DNA of 64,000 bases from Phascolarctos cinereus (Eukaryota > Chordata > Mammalia > Diprotodontia > Phascolarctidae): contig NW_018343964.1 in NCBI RefSeq assembly GCF_002099425.1, positions 3,439,001-3,503,000 of the forward strand, read 5' to 3'. This document shows, piece by piece, positions 21,216 to 32,483 of this stretch. The notes beneath the pieces are model-generated. The model was not told the origin of the DNA, searched no databases, and was given only the letters and a program-made list of their open reading frames with translations. Numbering within the stretch: the first letter of the stretch is position 1; every line of letters starts with the position of its first letter. Both the position numbers and the translations under genes were made by a program.

Positions 21216-21590
21216 TTCCCTGCTCCCACAGTGATACAAAAACAATGAGAGGAAGGCTTCTAACCTGTTAGTAGGATTGTGGAAAACGATGAACAAGAAT
21301 TACACAGGATCAGAATGTAGAGAGGTAAGACAAAAGAGAGAAGTTGTGATCCATATCACTGGAAGGAGTACCGTCAGTAATTAAATCACAACTCCATCAA
21401 AATATTCAAATGAGTGTAGCATATATAACCTCTGACATTTCTTTATTTGATTAGCTTGAATTTTATATTTATTCATTTCCAGAAAAATAGATAACAGCAC
21501 TTTAATTGCCCTTATCCAGAGAGTTCATGGAGGAGATGAATACTGAGGAGGTTTCAGATTCTTTTTTTAAGCTTCCCAACCAAATTACAT
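21216..21590. other. No feature recognised
   Basis: Unique-looking sequence. Confidence 0.4.
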
Positions 21591-21591
21591 T

Positions 21592-22090
21592 GTTTTAGTA
21601 TTTTACTGAGGCTTTTTTTTTGACAATGCTATCACTTCTAAATGACTGCAACCCCTCCTCCCAAATAGAACCCTCTCTTGTAACAAAAGCATACCCTTAT
21701 ACAAGTCAAAATATTGGCCGTATATGACATCATTCTGTACCAATCACCTGTTAAGAGGAGCAGGTTGAGTCACTGTCAGTCCACAAAAGTCAATATTTGT
21801 TAGGTTGTGTTGAAGTGTCAAGATATGTTCATCAGTGTTCTGATGTCTTCCAATGCTGTTTTCCTTTTCATTAGGTCCATTGTTTTCTTGGTCCTGCTTA
21901 TTTTTCTCTGAATCGGTTCATACGAGTCTTCCTTAATTTTTCTGAAAACTTCCTATTCATTTTTTTTAAAGCAATGATATCCCATTACCCCATATATGTC
22001 TTAATCAAGAAATAACTGTATTGTTTCCAAGTTTTTACTACCATGAAAAATTTATCTGAATATGTCAGACCTTTCTCTTTGTCTGATAGC
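21592..22090 (-). mobile_element. L1 3' end, antisense
   Basis: In minus orientation the L1 3' region: aaggaagactcgtatgaacc, agagaaaaataagcaggacc, ttggaagacatcagaacact, and toward the end acaagagagggttctatttg. It also keeps part of the ORF2 end (reverse of caagtttttactaccatgaa, the VVKTWK-like region). Confidence 0.65.
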
Positions 22091-22180
22091 ATTTAAAATA
22101 TACTGAACCAAAATCTGGAAGAAAGGATGGTGTGTTGCAATTTTTTGGTCATTATCAAGTGCCACAAATGGCAATACATT

Positions 22181-22220
22181 GTCTCTCTCTCTCTTTCTGT
22201 CTCACACACCACACACACAC

Positions 22221-22255
<35 letters not shown>

Positions 22256-22256
22256 G
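22181..22256. repeat. (TC)n-(CA)n microsatellite
   Basis: Short TC run, then ACAC with three CATA interruptions. Confidence 0.95.
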
Positions 22257-23124
22257 AGGTAATTTACATATAGAATGACAGGTCAGAAATGTACCTCCAA
22301 CTTTCAAAATGAAGGCCCTTGACATTAGTAAAATTCCACAAAGGAATAAATGCTTTTGGAAAATTACTGACAAACTCTTCATTGTGTTCTGAACAAAGCC
22401 CTGAGTAAGAAATAGAAGACTGACAGGGCAGGACTCCCCAAGCTCAGGAAACTATAGTACAGTGGTTTTATTAGAGGGGCAGAACACAGCCACAGTACTT
22501 CCCCCTCCCCTCCCCGACCCATCCTCCAAGCCATTCAGAGGTGAATAATGCCTTTCTGGAGCATAAATCACAGCTATATATCCCCAAAATTCAGTTCTTT
22601 CAACAGAGTCCTCCCAGTCAAAGCCAAACCAGCCTGTCTGCCTGATGATTGCATAATTCTGCCGAGCCTTTGCAAAAGCCTGGGCCATTCACTTCCCATT
22701 TGTTAAGGTCACATGTCAACACAAAGTCTAATACTGAAAGTAAGTTACAACTTTCTTCTTGTGAGAGGTGGTAGAACTCTGCTGCCAGCTGTGCCAAGTG
22801 GGTATGCAGGTGAGCTTTTCCATCAAGTTCTCAGTTAGCCATAAAGTCTAAATCAACGGGGCCCCATCCACTTTCTCTACAATTGCATTCTGTCAAAATC
22901 CTTTAGGTTTTTTTTTCATTCATTATTTACTAACATGTCATTTTCCCATGTCTCCCTTCTTCTATATGCCTGAATCTGCAAAACTCTCTCAGTTAGAAAG
23001 CTTTTCAAGTTGTTTCACACCCAATGCTTATCTATAAAACATTTCGCAAGATACTGAACTTGGGTACTATAAATATGTGTGTATAATATACATTGTCAGT
23101 CACTAACTCATTGATGGGTTTGCT
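22257..23124. other. No feature recognised
   Basis: A 78-codon minus-strand frame at 22452-22688 lacks known motifs. No repeat signature seen. Confidence 0.45.
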
Positions 23125-23850
23125 CAGTCATTCAACAAACATTTTAAAGTACCTATTTCATGCAAGGGGACAGCTAGGTGATACAGTATAGAGTTCTGGG
23201 CCTGAAGTCAGGAAGACTAATCTTCCTAAGTTCAAATCTGACCTCAGATACTTATTAGCTATGTGATCCTGAGCAAGTCACTGACCCTGTTTGTCTTAGC
23301 TCCTCATCTGTAAAATGAGCTGGAGAAAGAAATAGCAAACCATTCCAGTATATTTGCCAAGAAAATCCCAAATAGGGTCACAAAAAAGTCGGACATGACT
23401 GATACGACTGAACAATAACATTTTATGCAAGGCATTAGCAAGGAAAGAAGGACAACTGACACAGATTCTTATCTCAAGAAACTTTAAATTCTAATTGGAG
23501 GAAAAGGAACTTACACAAATAACTACCATTCAAGAGATAAATGCAAAACAGATATCCAGGAAAGGAGTTAAGAAGTATTTAAAGAAGGGGAAATAACTTT
23601 CACCTAAATGGAACTAAGGGTCAGGTTATAGAAATCATCATGGAGGAGAAAGCAAATTTGAGCTGGGTTTAGAGAAAGGAAAGCTTGAAAAAGGGGTAAT
23701 TTCAGGCCTAATGTGGGTTTGAACAAAAGTAGGGAAATGAGAGGTCAGGGAGAGAATGAGTCACCCAGTCAGAGCAAATAAAAGGTATAAGGATTTGAGT
23801 AGGTTAACTGTAGGTAATAAAAAGAAAGAAGGGGGAAGGGAGCAGACAGA
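23125..23850 (+). repeat. Ancient dispersed repeat (family unnamed), split by MAR1
   Basis: cattcaacaaacattttaaa then, after the SINE, tctcaagaaactttaaattc and taattggaggaaaagg, and further ggaaaggagttaagaagtat. This follows a common mammal/marsupial repeat that starts with acaaacatttattaag and cctactatgtgccagg. I recall it as L2/CR1-related but cannot fix the name. Related pieces occur at 24971, 36905, 42673, 50820 and 56612. Confidence 0.55.
23168..23419 (+). mobile_element. MAR1-type SINE, full length
   Basis: Head ggacagctaggtgatacagt, body ttcaaatctgacctcagata, centre cctcatctgtaaaatgagct, tail gtcggacatgactgatacga plus ctgaacaataac. Flanked by a 13-bp duplication with one difference (atttcatgcaagg 23155-23167, attttatgcaagg 23420-23432). 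Confidence 0.92.
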
Positions 23851-24615
23851 TAGACAAACAGAGACAAAGAAGTAAAAAGCCCAGTAAAGAGCCTGTCCAA
23901 GTCACTTGGACCTATCCCTCAGGTTTTGGACACAACTATTACCATGAATATTCTGATAGAAAATGTCTGTTCCTCCCCACATTCTCTCAATTCTGGTTCC
24001 AAGTACAGCACCTACAAACCTCTTTCACTTCATTTTATCTGGTGTAGGGTAAGCCCACAACTTCCAAGCACTATAGGGTCACTGTAGGCCAGAAGTGTGA
24101 TTGTGTATGTGAGAAAGAGGAAAGGGGGTGGGGTGGGGGAGGGCAGCTGCTATCACCACTGAAGCAGCTTTTGCATAGTGTGGGAAGATGAAGAGGCACT
24201 GCTCATTTGTTTATTTTTAGCTGGTACTTGAGCTCCTGTATCTGGGCAGGAAAAGAAAAGAGAAAGAGCAAAAGAAGATAGAAGAGGAAACTGCATCCCT
24301 TCTTCCCAGTGGAGATATCACCCTTACCAATGGCAAAGCCAAGGCTCTGGAGTGCTGTGGGTTCTTCCTTCTTTCTCAACTTCTTATACAAAATATTATG
24401 TTTAATTGTTTATCCATAGATTCCTTGACATATTAAGATAACAGTATCTTGTGGCGATTTATTCATATATGCAAATATTTCTAACTCAGATATTTACAAC
24501 TTGGGGTGCTACTTATTATATATGTATATCATATATATGTATATATGAATTATGACATATGTTATGTATGGATAATTTGAAAACATAAGAATTGTTTTTT
24601 TCAGTGTGGGAAATG
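23851..24615. other. No gene or repeat recognised
   Basis: Purine-rich at its start (23815-23880). Contains the G-run cluster listed at 24124. Confidence 0.4.
24124..24143 (+). other. G-quadruplex-forming motif
   Basis: GGGGGTGGGGTGGGGGAGGG: four G runs of at least three with one-base loops, the most stable class of predicted quadruplex. No promoter or gene is recognised next to it. Confidence 0.7.
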
Positions 24616-24617
24616 CC

Positions 24618-24757
24618 ACCATACATAGAGGCAACAGAGAGATTAAATGGCTTAACCAGAGTAACACAAATTCTATGAAAGTGGAATTGGAACCTAGGTC
24701 TTCTTGACCCTCCCAAGCCCAGCACTCTATCCACTATGCAACATTACCTCTATAGGT
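24618..24757 (-). repeat. MIR-family SINE fragment
   Basis: Reversed MIR head: agattaaatggcttaaccag, tggaattggaacctaggtct, cccagcactctatccactat. Confidence 0.65.
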
Positions 24758-24804
24758 CTAGAAAGATAAATAGATATCTAGATAAGTAATGCATATTCTA
24801 TGTT

Positions 24805-24970
24805 GGGGGCAGTTAGGTGATGCAGTGGATAGAGCATCCAGTTTGCCTCAGTTTCCTCATCTGTAAAATGAGCTGAAGAAGGAAATGGCAAATCACTCTA
24901 GTATCTTTGCCAAGAAAACCCCAGATGGGGTCATGGAGAGTTGGAAATGACTGAAATGACTCAGCAACAA
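24805..24970 (+). mobile_element. MAR1-type SINE with internal deletion
   Basis: Head gggcagttaggtgatgcagt runs straight into gtttgcctcagtttcctcat; the ~80 bp between (the ttcaaatctg to gcaagtcactt part) is missing. Tail intact: gaaaaccccagatggggtca, atgactgaaatgactcagca, acaa. Confidence 0.85.
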
Positions 24971-25061
24971 TGCTATGCTAGATACTGGGGATGCAAAGAA
25001 AAACAAAAGCATAGCCCTGTCCTCAAGAAGCATACATTCTATAGGGAAAATAGAGAGACTG

Positions 25062-25093
<32 letters not shown>
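24971..25093 (+). repeat. Ancient dispersed repeat piece with (AC)n
   Basis: gctagatactggggatgcaa, ccctgtcctcaagaagcata, cattctatagggaaaatag fits the same unnamed family as 23125-23850. An (AC)n run occupies 25064-25093. Confidence 0.6.
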
Positions 25094-25096
<3 letters not shown>

Positions 25097-25169
25097 CATA
25101 AGAGAGCTGTTATTTGATAATACCATAACACTGTAACTCTGTAAAACAGATCATTTGGGACTGAATGAC

Positions 25170-28100
25170 ATTCAGAAGTAGAGCCAAAATGGTGGAGTTG
25201 CAGGAAGGCGTACAGCGGAGACCCATCAAAACAACTGTTTCATAAAGTTCAAGAAAATGCACCAGATTGAGTTCTGGCCAGGAAATACAAGGAAAAAAAA
25301 ACAGAGTCACATTTCCAGCCTAGTTCGGCATAGGGAGACAGATGGATAAGTCTTTGGACACTAGTGATATTGTCTGGCCAGTGATATATCATGCAGAACA
25401 TTCCAGAAGATAGGAAAGAGAGAATCCTGAGCCTGTGCACGAGGGCAAGAAGATATTCCAGACACATGAAAAGAGGATGGAGGAAGAAGAAGAGCATTCA
25501 CCTTGTGTAGGTTTTGGAAATAATTGCCAACTGGCAGCTCTGTCATTCACTATCCAGTTCCAACTCAGATATATGGCTGACTGAGGAGGGGACCTGTGTT
25601 TATGTGTGACATTCAAGATTAAGGAGCAATTATAGCTGGTATACTAAGCAAGGAACAAATTCAGAAACAAAGAAGAGCTATGAAGCTCTTACCCCAAACA
25701 CAGTGCAAGGGTCTCAGTTCCAGTCTCCAATACATTGTGAAACCTACAGAGAAATAACCAGGACAAGAACCTCCAACTAAAGGAAAACCAGAAGTCATCC
25801 CACTTTGAAACTGCAGAGCTTTCTATCTAGCTGATATTGGGCAAGTCCTGCAGCAGTCTAATGAAACTTCTAATTAGGGGCAAGCCAGCAGAACGGTTGT
25901 AAAGACCCAATCCCAAGTCAGGAACTTGTACAGTTCAAATCAGCAAAGCAGTAATCAGTCTTTGCTCTGATCAGAACAACTTCAGAAGTACTGAAAGCTT
26001 GCAGGACCACAACCTGAGCCTTCCCTAAGATCCTAGAATAACAACAACCCTCAATAACCTAAGAAAGCAGAAGAAGGATTGAAGAGGACAAAAGCTCAAA
26101 ACATTCTTCCTGGAAGAGTACAGAGCCTGTCCCTAACATAGAGTCTGAAGTTAGAAAGTCAGCTAGAAAAATGAGCAAACAAAAGAACAAACAAAAAGAA
26201 TCCTACCATAAAGAGCTATTATGGTGACAAGGATTCTCAAGACAAACTGAGATTGAAAAAAATGACCCTAAAATATCTACAAGCAAAGTCTCAAAAAAAA
26301 AAAAAAACCAGAGCTTGGGCACAAATCCAACTGAAATTCGCAGAGGAGATGAAGCTAGAGTTTTATTAAAAGGAAGAGCTAAAATTAATTTTAAAAAACA
26401 AATGAGGACACTAGAGAAAAAAATCAGAAAAGAAATTAGAGCAATGGAACAAAGATTTGGAAAGAGAATAACAGCTTGGAAGAATTACAAAATCTTGCAC
26501 CAGAAAAAATAAAACTCCTTGAAAATTAGAATTGAGCAAATAAAAGCTAATGACTCCATGAGATAAACTTTTTAAAAAAGTCAAAATACTGAAAAAAAAA
26601 GAAAATGCAAAGTATCTCATAGCAAAACAACTCACCTGAAAAAATAATCAAGGAGAGGTCATCTGAAAGCCATGGGTTTTTTTTTAAAGAACATATCTCA
26701 AGAAACCTTAAAAGTTCCTAAATGTCTTAGAAACAGAGAGTAAAGTAGGAATAGAATCCACCAATCATTTCCTAAAAGAAGCCCCTAAATGAAAACTCAC
26801 AAGAACATTATAGCGAAAAATCCAGAAATTTCAGGTGAATGAAAAAAACTACAAGCAGATAGAAAGAAAGAATTCAAGTACTGAGAAGCCAGTTAGGATC
26901 ACACAATATTTAGCACTCACCACTTCAAAGGAATAGAGAACTTGAAACACAATATTCCAAAAGGCAAAAGATATCAGGTTACAATCAGGAATAGCTTAAC
27001 CCAGCAAAATTGAACATAATCCAACAGGGGGGAAAAACTTTAATAAGGACTTCTAAACATTCCTGATGAGAATACCAGAACTGAGTAGACACTTTGAAAC
27101 ACAAGTGCAGAAGTCAAGAGAAACATAAAAAGGTAAACACGAATGAACAATCTCGAGGTTAAACAATGATAAACCATTTACATTGTAATATGGGGACATG
27201 AAATATATATTATCTCAGAACTCTATCATCATTAGGGATCATGGAAGGAATAGGTAAATAAAAGAACTGGGAGTGTTTTTTTATGTTTTGATGATCTTAA
27301 AAGAAGGATGGAAAAGGAGAGCCAGAAAAGTATGCTTGGGGGAAGGAGGGAGGAAAAGAAAGGATAGGGGAAATTATCATATAATTAGGGTACACAAGTA
27401 GAAGCCTATATAAAAAAGGAAGAAGGGATGGGGGAAGCAAGTGACACTTCAACTTTACTCTCATCCGAAATATCTGAAATGGTCAAAGGAGGGAAGAACA
27501 CACGTACAGAGTTGGGTAGAGAAATATATTTCAACAGGGATATAGAAAAGAGGAGAGAAGAGGAAGGGAGGAATACGAGGAATGGTAGATAAAGGAAAGC
27601 ATCAGTCTTAAGCAAAACAAACTTTAATGAAGAAGAGTGGATCTCAAGCTGCTTAAAAGGGAAAAATAAAATAAGAATGTGTTATTGGACTCTGCATGAG
27701 AGAAACAGAAATAGGGCAGGGAACAGAAGCATGTTACACCAAACTTAGGGAATTGGTGGTGAGCTCACTCCTCTCTCACCACCCTCCTCTTCTTTATAAA
27801 GAGGAGTTAGGAAACAGTGAGAAGGGAGAGAATAAGAGAATAGGATGGAGGGAAATGTACAATTGACAATTATAACTGTGAATGTGAGGAATGAACCCAA
27901 CCATAAAACAGAATAGATTAGAAAACAGAATCAAACAATTTATCTCTAAGAAAGACACTTGAAGCAGAAAGACACACATAAAGTTAAAATAAGGGATTGG
28001 ATGAAAATCTATTATGCCTCACATGAAGTAAAAATAAAAAAAATAAAACAGAAGAGGTGGCAAGCATGATCTTAGACAAAGCAACAGCAGGGGGGTGAGG

Positions 28101-28505
28101 TACTTAATTACTAGAGATAAACAAGGAAACTACGTTTTGCTGAAAGGTAGAAAATCAGGGCAGGTAGGTAGTGCAGTGGATACAGCACTGGGCTTGGAGT
28201 CAGGAAGACATCTCATGAGTTCAAATCTAGCCTGAGACACATACTAGCTGTATGGCCCTGGGCAAGTCACTTAAGACTGTTTGCCTCAGTTCTTCATTTG
28301 TAGAGAAGGAAAAGGCAAACTACTCCAGAATCTTTGCCAAGAAAACCCCAAAATGGGGTCATGTAGAGTCAAACACAACTGAAACAACTGAAAAACACCA
28401 CCACCACCATAGAAAACAAATAAATATCAATGCTAAAGATTTTTGTGCCAGATGGTATAGGATCTAAATACTTAAAGGAAAAGTTCAATTAATTACAGGG
28501 AGAAA
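25170..28505 (+). mobile_element. L1 LINE: 5' UTR, ORF1, spacer and start of ORF2
   Basis: L1 encodes an RNA-binding ORF1 protein and the ORF2 endonuclease-reverse transcriptase. The 5' UTR begins gagccaaaatggtggagt, like the full-length element at 33319. ORF1 starts near 26171 (MSKQKNKQ), with coiled-coil-like codons (AWKNYKILHQKK; KIRIEQIKANDSM) and a C-terminal region near 26840-26990. A spacer of several hundred bp follows; ORF2 starts near 27873 (ITVNVRNE) and ends in the endonuclease region (VPDGIGSKYLKEKF in broken frame near 28445-28475). Many stops. The rest of ORF2 and the 3' end are absent. Confidence 0.8.
28158..28409 (+). mobile_element. MAR1-type SINE inserted in L1 ORF2
   Basis: gggcaggtaggtagtgcagt head, ttcaaatctagcctgagaca, ggcaagtcacttaagactgt, gaaaaccccaaaatggggtc, caaacacaactgaaacaact tail followed by CACCA repeats. 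Flanks tagaaaatca (28148-28157) and tagaaaacaa (28410-28419) agree at 8 of 10 positions. The L1 endonuclease reading resumes after it. Confidence 0.9.
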
Positions 28506-29590
28506 TAGAAAATAAGATTGATTGGTATTCAAAAGGATATATTAACATTTTTTCAGGTGTGTTCCACTAACTACTTTCTATAAAATTTAAGTGATCCTAC
28601 AGGCTTCTTGAAAAACCTGAATTTCCAGAAGGTACAGACAACTCCTCTGGACAATGACTTCCCAGAATATCACACTGTGTTTGAAAATTAGAACAGGTTG
28701 CAAATGACCACAACATTCCTCCTACTCTTTTCAAAGTCTCTGGGAGAAAAATAGAAACTGCTTGATTGTTATTTAACTGAATATGAAGGATGCATTCTTT
28801 CTATTGAAAGTAGTAAGGTATCCTAAGTAATAGGCATGTTACATAAAAAAGATTAGCTTTTCTTTAATGAAAACACTATCCACAAATAAATCTGAAGTCT
28901 CATATAGTAGATTTCAAGTGATTTCTGATCTATCCAGATGGACTAAAGTTGTCTAACTCCTGAATGATACTAGTTTAAACCAATTACCACAGCAATCAAC
29001 AGAACATTTGGATTATATATCCCTGCCCACCATCCCTGTGAAACCCTAGGCATGGCAATAAAGTTGCTTTCTCAAAGATCCTTGGTATTAAACCTACATT
29101 AGCAGCAGGGGTCTCTGTGTGCCACTTGGCTTAGAGTATTTTCTATAATTACTAGGATGATGAAAGCTGTCATGAGGCAAGGTAGCAAGAGAGCCAAACT
29201 AATTCCTAGCCTCCTGAACTAAAAATAAAATATTCTGAGACTGATTAGATTTGTTTTAGTGATTAAAAAAAGTTTTAGCAGCTGTCTCATCAAATTGTCT
29301 CTTTTCCCTCATGTTAAAGGACTTTTTCATACCTAAGATATCCCTGAAGATGCATGGTCTGTGAATGTCTCACTATCTCTCTAAAAAACAGGAGGGTCAA
29401 AGAGTGAATGTAGCTATTAAATCTATAGTCTCTTTCACATACCAAATCACTTTTTAGCAATTTCTACTAACCAAAAGCATTTAACAATTAACCTTAATAG
29501 TTTAACATAGATTTGACAATTACATTAATGCATATAATACCATTTAACTCTTGCACAGAATGCTAACAAGAACACAAAATGACCCTTTTA
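28506..29590. other. No feature recognised
   Basis: About 1.1 kb of unique-looking sequence after the broken end of the L1. Confidence 0.45.
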
Positions 29591-29594
29591 GGGG

Positions 29595-29770
29595 CAATCT
29601 TGTGTAATGGGAAGAATACCTTCCTATCTGGAAACTTTCTGCACTGGCACTGACTCACAGACCACAAAGGTTATTTCATTTCTCCATATGTGATACTCTC
29701 TCCCACTGTAAGATGAGAATTCAAGTATTCAGTATCTTTAAATGCCTTTGAGTTCTTTGGAGGTCATAGA
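29595..29770 (+). repeat. Possible MIR, strongly decayed
   Basis: cttgtgtaatgggaagaata, actggcactgactcacagac, tttcatttctccatatgtga, ccactgtaagatgagaattc keep the MIR order, but identity is low. Confidence 0.35.
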
Positions 29771-29879
29771 AATGAAGGTCATTAGTGTGGTAGATAAGCC
29801 CAATAAATAATACCTCATGTTTTAAAACAGCTCATTAAAATCTAAAATGTCTTCTTCATAGCATCCTATAAGGCTAAAC

Positions 29880-30395
29880 TTGGGGTAGGGCAATTTCAGC
29901 CAAACACCTGAGAGGGAATCACCTGGAGGAGGAAGAGGAGAAGAAAGAAATGCAAGAAAAGAAAAAAGAAAAGAATAACGAAGAAGAGGAGGAGAAAGAG
30001 TTTCTATGTATTCCCCTCCCTTGACCAAAGGATAACTGTGAACTTCACAGTTTGAAGATCTGGACTACCCACTGGCACCCTAGAAGCAGCCCTGAAACAA
30101 CGGTGATTAATAGCGGTACCTGCATTGGAAGCCAAGATCAAATTAGAAACACTGAAGAAAAGCAGCTTCAGAACTTTACAAGGAGCCCAAAAGTTACTTA
30201 TACCTAAAGGAAACTTCATAAAGATTCCAAGGGAGAAAACAACTTCCATCTATTCAGAAACTGTGAATTACCACTTTGCTACATATGTTCTCTAAGTTTG
30301 AGGCCATTTTCCCCCCTAGACTTTGTGCTCCCAGTTTGGGGTACATTTTAAACCATTTTTAAACTATATCACCTCAATAAAAGTGATTTTTTTCC
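29880..30395 (+). other. Unassigned segment with purine tract and poly(A) signal
   Basis: A nearly pure purine run lies at 29930-30001. Further on, ctttgtgctcccagtttggg precedes cctcaataaaagtg, an AATAAA polyadenylation-like signal at 30374. The segment could be the end of an old LTR or of a processed transcript, but I found no second LTR boundary or coding match. A half-L1-like element is inserted about 20 bp after the signal. Confidence 0.3.
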
Positions 30396-31209
30396 AAAAT
30401 TTTCTTTTTTTTCTTTTTCAATTTTTCTTAAATTTATTTATTTTTAGTTTTCAACATTTACTTCCACAAGATTTTGAGTTTCAAATTTTCATCTCACCCC
30501 TTCCTCCACCCCAAGACGGCATGCATTCTGAATATCCTTTCCCCTAGTCTGCCCTCCCTTCTATCCCTCCCCCACTTCTCTTATCCCCTTCCCCTTCTAC
30601 TTTCCTATAGGGCAGGATAGATTTCTGTACCCCATTTCCTGTACCCCATTTTTTTAAACATCTGTTTTTAAAACTTTGTGTTCCAAATTTTCTCCCTTCC
30701 TCCCTCCCTACCCACCCTCATTGAAAAGGCAAGCAACTCAAAATAGGTTATACATGTGCAATTGTGCAAAACACTTCCATAGCAGTCATGTTGTGAAAAA
30801 CTAACTCTATTTTCCTTAATCCAACCCCCCCCACTTATTCTATTCTTTCTTTTGACCTTGTCCCTCCTCAGAAGTGTTTGCTAATCTGCTCTCCTCTCTA
30901 TCATTCCCTTGCTCTCTTGTCCCCTTCTCCCCCTATTTTCCTGTAGGGTAAGACAGATTTCCATACCAAATTGAGTGTGTATGTTATTCCCTCCTTAAGC
31001 CAAATCCTATGAGAATAAGATTCACTCATTCCCTCTCACCTTCCCCTGTTTCCCCTCCACTGTAAGAGCCTTTTTTTCTGTTTTTTTTGTGAGATAATTT
31101 ACTCCATTCTATCTCTCCCTTTCTCCTTCTTCCAGCATAATCCTCTCTCACCCCTTAATTTTATTCTCCAGATATGACCCCTTCATCTTCAACTTACCCT
31201 GTGCCCTCT

Positions 31210-31213
31210 ATCT

Positions 31214-31245
<32 letters not shown>

Positions 31246-31264
31246 ATCTATATATATATACATA
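31210..31264. repeat. (TATC)n-(TA)n microsatellite
   Basis: Tetranucleotide TATC run passing into TA, within the spacer of the half-L1 element. Confidence 0.95.
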
Positions 31265-31589
31265 TAATTTTTTCCTCCAACTACCCTAATACTGACAAAG
31301 GTCTCATGAGTTATAAATATCATTTTCCATGCAAGAATATAAACAGTTCAACTTTAATAAGTCTCTTTAGATTTCTCTTTCCTGTTTACCTCTTCATGTT
31401 CCACTTGAGTCTTGTATTTGAAAGTCAAATTTTCTATTCAGCTCTGGTCTTTTCATCAAGAATGCTTGAAAGTCCTCTATTTCACTGAATGACCATTTTT
31501 GCCCTGAAGGATTATACTCAGTTTTACTGGGTAGCTAATTCTTGGTTGTAATCCTATCTCCTTTGTCTTCTGGAATATTATATTCCATT

Positions 31590-32483
31590 CCCTCAGTCCC
31601 TTAATGTAGAAGCTGCTAAATCTTGTGTTATTCTGATTGTGTTTCCACAACACTTGAATTGTTTCTTTCTAGCTGCTTGCAGTAATTTCTCCTTGACCTG
31701 GTAACTCTGGAATTTGGCTACAATATTCCTAGGAGTTTTCCTTTGGGGATCTCTTTCAGGAGGAGATCTGTGGATTCTTTCAATTTCTATTTTGCCCTCT
31801 GGTTCTAATATATCAGGGCAGTTTTCCTTGATAATTTCTTGAAAGATGATGTCTAGGCTTTTTTTGATCATGGCTTTCAGATAGTCCAATAATTTTTAAA
31901 TTCTCTCTCCTGGATCTATTTTCCAGGTCAGTTGTTTTTCCAATGAGATATTTCACATTATTTTCTAATTTTTCATTCTTTTGGATTTATTTTACAGTGT
32001 CTTGATTTCTCATAAAGTCACTAGCTTCCAATTGCTCTATTCTAATTTTTAAGGAAGTATTTTCTTCAGTAATCTTTTGGACTTCCTTTTCCATTTGGCC
32101 AATTTTTCTTTTTAGGGCATTCTTCTCCTCATTGGCTTTTTGGACCTCTTTTGCCATTTGGGTTAGGCTATTTTTTAAGGTGTTATTTTCTTCAGTATTT
32201 TTTGGGTCTCCTTTAGCAAGCTGTTGACTTGTTTTTCATGATTTTCTTGCATCACTCTCATTTCTCTTCCCAGTTTTTCCTCTACTTCCCTTACTTGCTT
32301 CTCAAAATCCCTTTTGAGCTCTTCCAAGGCCTGGGACTGATTCATATTTTTCTTGGAGGCTTTGGATGTAGGAGCTTTGACTTTGTTGTCTTCTTCTGGT
32401 TGTATATTTTGATCTTCTTTGTCACCAAAGTAAGATAATATAGTCTGACTCTTTTTGCACTGCTTGCTCATGATCCCGGCCAA
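31590..32483 (-). pseudogene. L1 ORF1 remnant of the half-L1 element
   Basis: Minus strand. Starts MAGIMSKQCKKSQTILSYFG (inner start MSKQ matches the other copies). The middle is coiled coil: ALEELKRDFEKQVREVEEKL, then QMEKEVQKITEENTSLKIRI. The RNA-binding RRM region reads RRENLKIIGLSESHDQKK, and the C-terminal domain KEKLLQAARKKQFKCCGNTI plus RITQDLAASTL, all recognisable L1 ORF1 landmarks. At least two stops and one frame change interrupt it, so it is not functional as it stands. It is the best preserved L1 ORF1 in the window. Confidence 0.85.

Noticed and set aside
22452-22688. 78-codon minus-strand frame
   Set aside because: Looked protein-like but has no known motif, no clear splice sites at plausible edges and no neighbouring exon.
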